Assembly: GCA_958295665.1 (NCBI GenBank)
Contig: OY282560.1
Coordinates: 21,535,653 to 21,599,652 of the forward strand
Length of the DNA stretch: 64,000 nt
Reading direction: 5' to 3'
Origin: Tipula vernalis
Lineage: Eukaryota; Arthropoda; Insecta; Diptera; Tipulidae
A model generated the notes under the pieces. That model saw only the letters and a list, made by a program, of their open reading frames with translations, had not been told where the DNA came from and did no database searches. Shown piece after piece: positions 1 through 10,435 of this stretch (the stretch's first letter is position 1; each line of letters begins with the position of its first letter). The position numbers and the translations under genes were made by a program.

Positions 1-296
1 TAAAACTAAGAATAAACAACAAACTTTCACATCATATCTCATTTTATGGTTTTGGTAAAATACCTATTATGTACAAATATTTTTTCACTTGATAATACCA
101 AAAGGAACGCAAAATATAAACAACATCAATTAATGCAATATTTTTGTCGATAGAATATCCAAAGATTAAATATAATAAAATACATAAATTCATAAGAAAT
201 TAATTTATATTTGACAAAAAAAAAATTACCAAATATTCCTTAAAACAACAAATTTTGAAAATTATATTTCTAAAAACAAAACAAAAAAAAAAAAAA
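1..296. other. AT-rich intergenic DNA, no gene seen
   Basis: Very AT-rich with several A-runs. I see no open frame, RNA gene or terminal repeat here. Confidence 0.6.
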
Positions 297-297
297 T

Positions 298-355
298 CGG
301 CCCTTCGACCCATTCGGCCCTTCGACATTTGGCCCTTCGACATTCGGCCCTTTGA
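298..355. repeat. Short GC-rich tandem repeat, four units
   Basis: Four imperfect copies of a 14-16 bp unit close to CGGCCCTTCGACATT stand out from the AT-rich surroundings just upstream of the viral-like block. The second and third units are the closest to each other; the last carries TTTGAT in place of TTCGAC. Confidence 0.75.
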
Positions 356-416
356 TATCATTCCGATAATATAAGTGAACTAATAAGTGAATTTATTATA
401 TTAACCATGCAGAAAA

Positions 417-863
417 ACTTGATGATTTGATGAAATCTTTCAATGATGTTGAGGGCTTGGCTGCAATTATGGATGCAATGGCAATAGGAGATCTAGATAA
501 ATCAAAAGGTCTCACTTCTGATGCTGTCAAAGCTTTACAAGGTTTGATTGAATTTAAACCATGGGATGCCAATTTATTCCGTCATTTTTTATGGAGTCTA
601 ATTCAATTTGTTCCCACTACATTTAAGCTTGGTGACGAAAATGTTGATTCACGAAAATCACCTCAGTTGGTGATACAAGTTATGATTTACTTCTTCTTGT
701 TAAGAGGAAGCCGTATCGATAAAATGGAGTTGAGAACTGCCAATGAGGAAGGCTTAAAATTGATTAAATTAATTCGGCATCAGTATGCCATTGCTCCAAG
801 TGTAGCAAGAAATGCACCAAATGCAGGAAGCATTATAACATTAGCACGAGTGTGCTCAGCATT
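417..863 (+). pseudogene. Bunyavirus-like nucleoprotein fragment (endogenous viral element), copy 1
   Basis: The open frame (first ATG at 430) encodes a helical segment with RGSRIDKM, then an EEG..LI.L block, then ITLARVCSAF. This order resembles nucleoproteins of phenuivirus/tenuivirus-type bunyaviruses, which encapsidate viral RNA. A near-identical block lies at 17422-17867. The two copies stop matching at exactly 863/17867; here the frame runs on into methyltransferase-like sequence, whereas copy 2 continues into more nucleoprotein-like sequence. This copy is therefore a truncated fragment fused to something else. The family assignment rests on pattern only. Confidence 0.5.
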
Positions 864-2581
864 TTGTAATAAATTGCGTTTGCATTTCGCAAAATGCTTA
901 ACTGTAAAATTTAGAATGTGCGGTCCAGAATTGGAATCTCTTTTAGATCCTGAAGTATATTCTAGAACTTCAGAGATGGTTGGTTTATTTGATTGTGGTA
1001 CTTTTATTACCTTTGATGGAATTACAAAAACAAAATTATTTGAATTTAAAAATGACATTGTGACAAGACAATTCTTCCACTTAGAAGAGGAAGAAGAGTT
1101 AGGCCAGAGAAAGCTTTTTACTCTATTTAATAGTTTCGTTCAAAATAGAAACTTAATTTATATTGGTTCTGCTCCGGGGATTGGATGGCGTAGAGCTGCT
1201 AAAAATTTTAACATTAAAATTGTGTCAATTGATCCACGCGAATTAAGTACCATTGATGGTATTTTTTCGAATATCCATCATTTTAAAACTGAAATTCATG
1301 ATTGTAAACAATTAATGAATATAATTGAATCATTAATAAAAGAGGGCTGGTTATCCAAAGATGAAAAATTTGATCTTCTTTGGGATGTGAGAAGTGATTA
1401 TGATCTTGAAGACTATGAGAAAGGTGTCCTACAGGAAATACATGAGTTGAACAATGTTTTAGAACAGTTGCCTTCTTCTTTTTTACGATTAAACTTAAAA
1501 ATTTCGTCACAATTTATCTCTAATTATTCTTTACCATTAAATGGTAGATTTTATTATATGCCATGGTGTTTTGAGCGTAATGTGAAAGAACTACGGTTAT
1601 GTCGCTTTGAATGGTGTCACTCAAGCAATTAGACAGAATGTAATTGAAGCTGTTTTGCAAATTGAAAACAAAATTGAAGAATTAAGCAAAATACCTATAA
1701 TTCGTTTAATGATATTAAGAATTGTTTTTCTAATTTTAATCTATTTATAAATTCCTTTCTAATGCGGTTGGATTATTTTGATTATATTGAACATAAAAGA
1801 CAAGATAGTTTAATTGATTTAAATCTTTTTTCTATCAACTTAAACTCTTGTGATAAAATGAAATACTATATTACAACTCAATATCCCATGATATTAAGTT
1901 ATTTTACTACATTGAAATTATCTAGTGAAGAACATGAAATTGACGAAGTTGATATGGTTAATCCTCTCGTATATTCAGTTCTCGATTCTCGGCCTTTTAT
2001 TAACTTTTTTCTTGAAGATTTATTTATCATATGTCCAAAATACTTAGATCCATTTAATGATGAGTATATTACCTCTTCAAACTATTGGCTAAAAAGTGTA
2101 TATATGCAAATCGTCTCAAATGGTACTTTAATTAAATATGACGAAGCAAAATTTTTAGCTTCGGTTAGATACGGTGGGGTTTTTAGACGCTTTCCACTTG
2201 CTTTTAGCATTTGGGAAAATAATATTTCAGTAAGCGGGCACGCTATGCGATATGTTTATTTAAAGTTGAAAAATGAGAGTTTTTCAATTCTAAATTACTT
2301 TGACAAAATTTTATCAAATTTTGTTTTGCGCGATTCAAAAGCAGTTTTAGTCAATCATAAAGAATTAAATAAAATTCGAGAATTCTATGATCCTAAGAAA
2401 AATTTTAAAACTAGAGCTATCGAAAATCGTTATTCTATTTTATGGCATTCAGTTGATGAATGGAAAGCTGGTGAAATTTTAGTTAATTATAAAGAAGAAA
2501 AAATTTCTAAAAAATTTAATCTCTTTATAGATTATTTTGTAACTCTAAAAAAATTGGAGCTGAGTGTAAAATTTGGGAACA
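864..2581 (+). pseudogene. Broken viral cap 2'-O-methyltransferase-like gene (reovirus/VP39-type EVE)
   Basis: Downstream of the nucleoprotein join, the same frame reads to a stop at 1630-1632. It contains an SAM-binding loop IYIGSAPG (about residue 243 of the ORF), then SIDPREL, DVRSD (about 320), NLKIS (about 356) and KELRL (about 388). Their order and spacing fit the K-D-K-E mRNA cap 2'-O-methyltransferases of dsRNA viruses and poxviruses. Reading continues in a second frame to about 1690 and then in a third (1762-2601), so at least two frameshifts break the gene. The C-terminal part is not recognised. The join to BEL/Pao sequence lies near 2580. A reovirus-like capping enzyme is my best guess. 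Confidence 0.5.
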
Positions 2582-4501
2582 GAATTTATTTCGGAGTTTA
2601 AGAAGTTAAATTTGGCGGACTCAGGAGGTTGTGGTGCATCGACAATAGACATATTACTTGGTGTGGATATATTTTTTAAATGTCTCAAGAGTGGCAAAAT
2701 TGATTTGCCAAACAAACTACTGGCAGTAGAAACTGATTTTGGTTGGATTCTTGCGGGAACACCACATACGGCAGGACCATCAAGTTTAAGATCATTCAAT
2801 ATTCTGACCGATATTAATAAAAATCTGCGTATGTTCTGGGAAATAGAGGAAATCCTTAAGAAACCAAGGGAAACTACAGATGACAACAGTTGTGAAGAAT
2901 TATTCAAGGCCACAACCTTTCGTGGAAACGATATGAAGTTCACAGTGAGACTGCCATTTCGAACACCAGCCGTGCTGTTAGGTTCTTCATATCATCAGGC
3001 ACTCAGTAGGTTACATTCAATGGAACGCAAGTTTAAACGCAATCCAGAGTTTCAGGCACTATACGTTCAATTCATGGAGGAATATGAACGGCTAGGGCAC
3101 ATGAAATATATACCGGGTCCTCCCGATCAGAAGTTGTACTACCTACCACATCACGGTGTGGAGAAAGCTTCCAGTTCAACTACAAAATTACGAGTAGTTT
3201 TTGATGGTTCAACGAAATCGCAAAGCGGAGTATCCATAAACGATGTACTCATGACTGGGCCCTCAGTACAATCACCTCTAGTGGAAATCCTTATACGCTT
3301 CAGGCAACACGCTTTCGTGGTCACGGGTGATGTGGAAAAAATGTATAGACAAGTGTGGGTCTCTGAAAAGGATAGTGAACTGCAAAACATCTTATGGCGT
3401 CCACACTCCAATGCACCAGTGCGTAGATATTGTTTAAAGACCATTACTTATGGTACGGCGTCAGCTGCTTATTTAGCTACTCGAAGTTTAGTGGAAGTTG
3501 CCAGAAACATCCAATCAGAATTTCCAAAAGCAGCTAAATCAATCGAAGAGGACACCTATGTTGACGATCTAATGACGGGAGCAAATACCATCGAAGAATT
3601 GCAGGATTTAATTATCGCCATCCGAAACTGTCTACAAAACCACGGGTTTCACCTTCGAAAGTTTTTATCCAATGATGTAGAAATTCTAAGATGTTTAGGA
3701 GAACAATGCAATTTAATGTCGAAACCTATAAATAATAAAGAAGATACAAAAATTTTAGGTCTTTCTTGGAATCAAGGTGAAGATACATTCGGGTTTACTT
3801 CCAACTTACCAGAGAGCAGCCGCCATACAAAGCGAACCTTATTATCTGAAGCCAGCAAAAACTTCGATCCACTAGGGTGGTTATCTCCATTGACAATTAA
3901 AGTCAAAATCTTGTTTCAAGCTCTTTGGGTCAGAAACATAGAATGGGATGACGAGCTTCCGCAGGATATATTAGAAGAATGGCTCAAAATAAGGCACGAA
4001 TATTCGATGATTGCACAAATTAAGGTTCAAAGGTGGCTCAAGACAACAACCAAATTCACGCTTCATGGATTCAGTGACGCTAGCGAAAATGCGTATGCAG
4101 CTGCAGTATATTGTGTTGCTGAGGGATATTCTACTTTGATTGCGGCGAAATCGAAGGTCGCTCCAGTGAAACAATTAAGTATCCCTAGCTTAGAGTTATT
4201 AGGAGCATTGTTGCTAAGCAAATTAATGACATTGATTGAAAGGGCTAGCACAATGGTAATATCGCAAAAGGTTCTATGGACGGATTCACAAATTGTGTTA
4301 GATTGGCTTTCGGCACATCCACGAAGATGGTCAACATTTGTCGGAAATCGCACAAGTGAAATCATCGATGCTTATCCACGAAAACTTTGGCGGCACATAC
4401 CGTCAAAACTTAATCCAGCTGATCTAGCTTCCCGCGGTATTCCGGTAGAAGAGCTGGCAAATAGTACATTGTGGTGGAGTGGCCCTACTCTACACGGCTG
4501 A
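2582..4501 (+). pseudogene. BEL/Pao retrotransposon pol fragment (protease end, RT, RNase H)
   Basis: This uninterrupted frame of about 640 codons starts inside the aspartic protease (IDILLGVDIFF, ETDFGWILAG). It continues through a BEL/Pao reverse transcriptase (VVFDGSTKSQSG, YRQVWV, active site YVDD at about residue 325) and RNase H (GFSDASENAYAA, TDSQIVLDWL, NPADLASRG). It ends at a stop at 4499-4501, just after LWWSGP. Gag, the front of the protease and the whole integrase are missing, and no LTR is visible. Both edges abut virus-like sequence, so this is an internal fragment rather than a 5'-truncated insertion. The RT catalytic motif is intact. Confidence 0.88.
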
Positions 4502-4505
4502 CTAC

Positions 4506-5711
4506 ATGGATTATGTTGATGATTGGACTGATCACCAAAAAGAACAGAAGCATGCGCTACTAAGCTCATATATATTATCTGCAGCTAAGCGTCATATACC
4601 AGTTAACTGTTCATGTGACAAACACTTTCATCACTTAACCACGGAAGAGCATCGAGATAAAGGAGATCAATCTATCGATGATCCTGATATTTATATTTTC
4701 TCACAATGTTGGTACAAATCGCTATCTAAGACCGTTTCACAAGCACTAAGCTATGTCACACGTTCAAACTTAAGATTGACTTTTACACTTGAAAGATTAC
4801 TTGATTGCGTTGCACATTGGAGAATGGTATCGGCTGAATTAACGCCCTACTTATTACCCTTCGACGCATACAAGGAAATTTGGTGGTCATCTGAAGCGAA
4901 CGGAAAGACATCAGTAGAAGCCAGGCGCCTTATGCAACAGCTAAATAAGGATGACCTTAGAGCATTAGATGTAGAGAAGAAACAGGTGATAGCAACAATC
5001 CCAATCGTTCGTAGGGAAATCCTTTTGCATTATCCACATTCTGATCATGGACTACACGCACTCAAACGAGTTCTGAGTGAAGCAGATTTTTCTGCCATAT
5101 GGAGTTTCATGAACAAATGGAGAGAGAAGATACAGCAAGAGTCCAAAATACCACTATCTGCATTGGAGATGAAGATCAAACAATGCGAGCAGTGTCGAAT
5201 GGGACAAAATACAATCCATAAGTCATATCTATCAATTCCAGGCATTTACTATGCTCCTCCGGGAACAGGTAAAACTACTAGCCTAAATAAAGAGTATTTA
5301 GTAGGATTTGACACGGATTGGATAGGAATAGGACTAAGTTGGATAGATTATTCTATTCTCCTTAAAAGGCAGATTCCTATCATAACTAACCAATATAAGG
5401 CATTTATAGGATGCGGCCTTAAAGTAATTGGCGTGATATCTCAAAATATCAGAAAAGACTCAAGAGGAGTGCCCTTTACTACATTGGATAAATTAAACAC
5501 ATTTGCATCAGAACATCCACAAGAAGTGACATTCATATATATGAAAGGTAAGGAATTCATGTCACAATATACAGACGTATTGCAAGTATTGCAACTATTG
5601 CATATGCTTGTAATCAATTACGCTATTAATATACGTCCATTCTATACCGATCCAAACGACGATGAATGGTTACGTAAAATTATTTTTTATAAAATCATAC
5701 AATCTTACTAG
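4506..5711 (+). CDS. Intact 401-aa ORF with P-loop NTP-binding motif, probably virus-derived
   Basis: The open frame has an ATG at 4506 and overlaps the end of the BEL frame in a different phase. The N-terminal two thirds is not recognised and contains paired cysteines (NCSCDKHFHH; CEQCRMGQ). A Walker A loop APPGTGKTT lies near residue 255, followed by FDTDW, an arrangement seen in P-loop kinase-like proteins. I see no further helicase motifs. Because a broken viral capping enzyme lies on the other side of the adjacent BEL fragment, a second dsRNA-virus-like gene is plausible. A fused non-viral origin is not excluded, and the base composition becomes more AT-rich after about 5240. The lack of stops in about 1.2 kb suggests youth or constraint. 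Confidence 0.5.
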   Translation: MDYVDDWTDHQKEQKHALLSSYILSAAKRHIPVNCSCDKHFHHLTTEEHRDKGDQSIDDPDIYIFSQCWYKSLSKTVSQALSYVTRSNLRLTFTLERLLDCVAHWRMVSAELTPYLLPFDAYKEIWWSSEANGKTSVEARRLMQQLNKDDLRALDVEKKQVIATIPIVRREILLHYPHSDHGLHALKRVLSEADFSAIWSFMNKWREKIQQESKIPLSALEMKIKQCEQCRMGQNTIHKSYLSIPGIYYAPPGTGKTTSLNKEYLVGFDTDWIGIGLSWIDYSILLKRQIPIITNQYKAFIGCGLKVIGVISQNIRKDSRGVPFTTLDKLNTFASEHPQEVTFIYMKGKEFMSQYTDVLQVLQLLHMLVINYAINIRPFYTDPNDDEWLRKIIFYKIIQSY

Positions 5712-6419
5712 TTGATGATTTCCGCTATATAGTTGCATTTCGAGTTGTGCAATTTTTTTTTTTTTTAAATCGTAAGTATTGCCATGATATTTTTTTTGGG
5801 AAATAATGTAGTATTTTGAGTTAAAACGCTGTTTTAGAAAAATAGTGATTTACTATGGTGGATTATTTTGATTTATGACCATATTGTTGAAACATAATAA
5901 TTAAATATTGAAATTATTTTTACTTGTGACTTTATTCAAGATAATTATTATTAATTATTTTTTAACAATAACGCCATATTTTGGGTTAGGTCAGTGATAA
6001 TTTGAAATTTTTGCTTGAATATCATTATATTTCGAGTTGTGTCAATTATTTTCCAGTTAAAGTTTTACAAAACACAGTTATATTTTGAGTTGTGCCAATT
6101 TTTGTGAAAAACGTAATTATTACAGACTAAAAGTTTTAAGCAAATAACGTATTATTAAAAGTTGAAACATTATTAAAGAAAATCAGTGATTACTGGAAAC
6201 AGATTATTTTTACTTATGACGATACTGCAGAAACATAAATGATAAATAAGTAAAATTATTTCGACTTGTGTCTGTATTCTAGATAATATTTATAAATATT
6301 ATTTTATGTTGTGACGTTATTTCATTTAAAACAGAAACAAATTTATTATTAATAATATTCCCAAAAATCAAAATTTTTTATTATTTAGGAAAAGTGTTAA
6401 AAGTTGATTTATAAATAAT
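5712..6419. repeat. Non-coding 5' region with repeated TTTCGAGTTGTG motifs
   Basis: I see no gene. The motif ATTTYGAGTTGTG followed by AATT occurs at 5735-5755, 6027-6047 and 6079-6100. A longer diverged direct duplication pairs about 5803-5960 with 6148-6300 (both hold a TTATTTTNANTTATGAC core followed by GAAACATAA). Such repeats next to a transposase-like gene suggest subterminal repeats of the Sola-like element whose ORF starts at 6420. Confidence 0.45.
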
Positions 6420-7838
6420 GTCAAGTCGAGGAAAGTTGCTAGTACAAATGGTATTAGATCAGGTGGAAAAGGATAAAGTTCACGAAATCAGTGTATATGA
6501 CGATAATAATGAAGATGTTAATAAAGAAACTTCAAAGAACGGGAACGACAAGATATTTAAAGAACCAGTGATTGCAGGTTAGTAGTGAACAGTCTATGGC
6601 GGCAGAATTGCCAGAACAAGTTAAATTGAAGACTCCGGAAAAAACTGTAGACGCTATGAAAAATGAGTTTGTATCTGAAATTAAAGAACAACCCTCAGCG
6701 TTAGAGTTGCCGAATAAATTTAAAGAACCAGAGATGTAACTGGAAATTTAAAACTTAATTCAGATTGGAAAGAAAAACAAATTGAAACTCCAGAAAACGA
6801 AGTAAAAACACCTGATAAATCTTTGGGAGAATCTGTAACAAATATGACCTTAAATTCCAATCAAGCACAATCTGCATTTTCAGGCTCTTTGTCGTCAAGT
6901 AGTAGTAGTAGTTCTAGTAATTCCAGCTCTAGTTCAGAATCGTCTGATGAAGGTAATTAAAATCAAAGATTATATTTATTATCTATTATAATATTTTGTA
7001 TTATTATATCAAACATTATTTTTATATTATGTCGTATTTCAGACTGTGAAGACCCAGTTAATGATCCAACTTTCGAAATTGATGAACATAAAAGTAACTC
7101 TAGTGTAGTAGTGAAGAAGTAGAATTGAATCACGAAAACATAAATGAAATGCAACCTTGTTCTTCAAACCAGCAGGCAGTCTTAAGTCCAATAAAAAGGG
7201 GTAGAAAAAGAGTAGGCAACGCAGCCAACTGGAAAAGGAATAAGTCTAAACGGCTAAGAAATACAGGGAGAAGTTACGAAACAACCAGCAAATTACACAA
7301 AGTTTCAAGGCCCAGACAAATGAAACCACCGTGTTCTGATAAATGTAAATTAAAATGTTTCAATACAATTTCGGAACAGGAGCGTCATCAGATATTTTCA
7401 GCTTTCTGGGAATTAGGCCATTTAGATAAGCAGAGAAACTTCATTGCTTCTTGCATGGAACCAGTGCAACCAAGATACCGATACGCAACCGAAAACAGCC
7501 GAAGATCATTGAACAATGCATTTTATTTTAGACTAAATGAACAAAAACTTCGGGTCTGTAAACAATTTTTTAAAAATACTTTGGACATCAACGACCGGCC
7601 AATTAGAACTATAACTGAAAAGCGAGGTTAATTCTTGAACGATGTACTAGAGGAAGACAAACGGGGAAAACATAGAAACCACTTACGAATACACGAATCA
7701 ATGAAAGACGAAATTCGAGGTTTCATTCGTAATATTCCAAAAGTTGAAAGCCACTACAGACGGTCTGAATCGGCAAGACACTATATAGAAGGAAACAAAT
7801 TTATATCGGATCTACATAGAGATTACGTGGCACAGTGA
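6420..7838 (+). pseudogene. 5' half of a Sola-like (DUF7869-type) DNA transposon gene, broken
   Basis: The ATG at 6420 opens a charged, low-complexity N-terminus with stops near 6582 and 6738. A serine-rich stretch ends near 6953 at a plausible donor (GTAATT), with an acceptor TTTCAG near 7043. The next frame (from about 7113) holds a basic segment, the Cys motif PCSDKCKLKC, a core resembling the 58.3 and 59.7 kb copies, and VCKQFFKNT. An in-frame TAA lies at 7629-7631 and the frame resumes to 7838. The catalytic half is absent. It is the same family as the two elements at 57.5-62.8 kb. Confidence 0.6.
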
Positions 7839-7913
7839 AAAATAACTTTATATTTGTCGTCTTCCGACTATAATAATAAATAATAAATATAAGATGAAAT
7901 TCTTTAATCTACC
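7837..7913. repeat. 77-bp direct repeat, copy 1
   Basis: This sequence recurs at 10273-10349 in the same orientation with one mismatch that I can see (TTTGTCGTC against TTTGTAGTC). The pair brackets about 2.36 kb that includes the Tc1 element. Copy 1 directly follows the truncated Sola-like gene. Confidence 0.8.
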
Positions 7914-7994
7914 TTTGTGCCTTTATTAAAAGAATAACATCATATCGATGTATTAGTATTTAATTTAATTTTATTACCTATATATACATATATA

Positions 7995-9642
7995 CAGTGA
8001 CTCAACTTTTTGATCACATGTTTGAACGAAAATATTCTCTCTCATGACTCTCATTCGCCTTGTGCATGAATAATCCAAGAATACAAACAAATAAATTCTT
8101 TATAGCAGCCTGTGAAAACAAAAACAACGGTAATTTATTGCGTAGTGCATATAAACAAAAGAGAATCGGCGAAAACGACGTGTGATCAATTAGTTGAGTA
8201 GTAGAATTTTGATTGTGCAGACCGCAATTTGTATACTGCTAGATAAATTAAAAGTATTATTTTGCACCCTTAAGTGTCGTTTTTTAAAAAATTCTAATAA
8301 GACAATTTTTGTTTTTTGCAAAATTTTTAAATAAAAACAAATCTTAACTGTAAACGCAGATGAAGCCGGTACATGCAACAAAAGCCGCTGAAATTCGGCG
8401 ACTATTGCAGCAAGGCCAAACTCATCGTCAAATTTCACTGAAATTGGATTGTTCCGTCGGTCTTGTTTCGAAAATCCGAAAAAAATATGGCGGAATATCA
8501 CAAAAAAATCCGCCTGGCCGAAAAAAAATAATCACGGAATACCACAAACGCCTAATGTTACGCCAAATTAAACATGGTGTATGTGATACCGCCGTCCAAT
8601 TAAACAAAAAACTTCGTCAAAATTATTAAATCGAAGTTTCGGATGAAGCAGTCCGCAAACACTTGCGAAAAGCTGGCTTCAGGGGACGGGCTAAAGTGAA
8701 AAAGCCGCTTTTAAAAGATAAGCATAAAAAATTGAGGCTGCAATTTGCAAGAAAATACCAGAACTTCGATTTAGAGGATTGGGGAAAGGTCGTTTGGTCT
8801 GATGAAACGAAAATCAACCGATTCGGGTCAGATGGACGTCAGTGGATGTGGAAAAAGAAAGGCGAGTCACTACAGGATCGCCATGTCCAGCCGACCTTAA
8901 AATTTGGTGGCGGTAACATCATGCTGTGGGGCTGTATGTCAAAAGAGGGAGTAGGGGAATGTCACAGAATTTATGGGAGAATGACGTCACGCAGTTATAT
9001 TGACATTTTGGAGCGCAAGTTAGAGCTTAGCTTAGAAAAGTGGGGAAAGACTAAGACTGAAGTGATCTTTCAGCAAGATAATGACCCCAAACATACTGCG
9101 AAAGCCACATTGAAATGGTTTGCGGACAATAATTACAATCTGTTGGATTGGCCACCACAATCACCGGACCTCAATCCAATTGAGCAACTTTGGGGAATCC
9201 TTAAACAAAGTTTGGCAGAACATGAGACTGAAGCAGAGAACATCGATGAATTATGGAGCAGAGTGAAGAGGGCATGGTCCACAATCACACGGGATCAGTG
9301 TTTCAGGCTAATTTCTAGTATGCCTACCAGAATCCAGGCAGTAAAGTAGTATTTCTAGTATGCCTACCAGAATTAAGGCTAAAGGGGGCTACACGAAGTG
9401 CTAAAGTATAAAACTAAGTCTGAACACGCATGCACAACTTATTGATCACAAGAAATTTTAATGATTTTTTAATTTTTTTTTTTATATTTCACTAAGCTTC
9501 GGAAAATCTTTACTTATTTTATAGTTATTAATAAAACGATATTAAAAAACGTGAACACTGATAAAAAACTCATTGTCGTTTATTATTTATAAGCTAATAT
9601 CAGAGCGATCCTTGATGATGTGATCAAAAAGTTGAGTCACTG
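7995..9642 (+). mobile_element. Tc1/mariner element, full length, TIRs and TA duplication
   Basis: Terminal inverted repeats of at least 25 bp begin CAGTGACTCAACTTTTTGAT at 7995 and end as the reverse complement at 9642. They are flanked by TA at 7993-7994 and 9643-9644, as expected for Tc1/mariner insertion. The 1648-bp element holds one transposase frame broken by a single stop. Confidence 0.93.
8360..9349 (+). pseudogene. Tc1 transposase (DD34E) with one in-frame stop
   Basis: The frame opens at ATG 8360 with helix-turn-helix segments (EIRRLLQQGQTHRQISLKL) and a GRKK hook. One TAA at 8627-8629 interrupts it, and the same frame then continues to 9349, about 329 codons in total, normal for Tc1. 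The catalytic residues are in VWSDETK, FQQDNDPKHT and NPIEQLW. The spacing from the second Asp to the Glu is 34 residues, the Tc1 signature. A single nonsense change separates this copy from an open frame, so it appears recently inactivated. Confidence 0.92.
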
Positions 9643-10272
9643 TATAATATATTCTTAACACTGGCCTTATTACTAGTAACCTTTTTAATTAATTTAAAAA
9701 AACCTTAATAATGCTTTTTTTTTTTATAAAATATATATTTTATATATTTTATTATATTTATAAAAATATATACATATTATGTATTATTCTTCAATAAATT
9801 TACTTTGTTTCGAATAATTATTATACTGTTGCTCATAGAATATATCCTCAATTTCAATATATTCTTTCAGTATATCTCTTGTTTAATATTAAAGCTAACT
9901 TTATTTTTTATCTCCTGTTCTCTTGTTCTAATGACACATTTTCGATTATGTAATGTTTAATCTCCTCTATTGACAATTATTTTTATCTAATTGTTGAACA
10001 TTAAGCTATTATACAACTATACATACTTTAACTTAATACATCTAATTAAAGTGATAGCCTCTATGGATGTTATTATCATGATTTCTTACTACGAAAGTCA
10101 TATCCAAAGGAAACGTTAAAATTTTTAAATAGAGAGCAATTCTATAAATCCTTATTATTTTAAATGGTAGCCTCTATGCTCTATGCAGCTTTATCATAGT
10201 ACAATTGGAATTATTCTTTGTTTTTGGTCCCTTGAGGTTTAGGGTTAAAATCTCAAAGAACGAAGTTTATTA
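9643..10272. other. AT-rich DNA without a gene
   Basis: This holds T- and A-runs and TA-rich tracts only. I see no open frame, intron signals or inverted terminal repeats. Confidence 0.5.
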
Positions 10273-10349
10273 GAAAAATAACTTTATATTTGTAGTCTTC
10301 CGACTATAATAATAAATAATAAATATAAGATGAAATTCTTTAATCTACC
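10273..10349. repeat. 77-bp direct repeat, copy 2
   Basis: Matches 7837-7913 in the same orientation. It lies about 85 bp upstream of the envelope-like ORF. It could be the edge of a repeat family or the trace of a duplication around the Tc1-containing segment. Confidence 0.8.
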
Positions 10350-10435
10350 CTACCAGAATAAACAAATTAAGCTATATTTTATGTTTAGTATTTAGCTCCG
10401 CCCACTTTATTTTACTGTACCTGCTTTGTTACAAA

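Noticed and set aside
298..355. CRISPR-like array
   Set aside because: Units are contiguous with no spacers, and the context is eukaryotic.
864..2601. Bacterial or prokaryotic-virus contamination as the source of the methyltransferase-like block
   Set aside because: It is continuous with insect-type repeats, AT-rich, and joined to BEL/Pao sequence; an integrated viral fragment is simpler.
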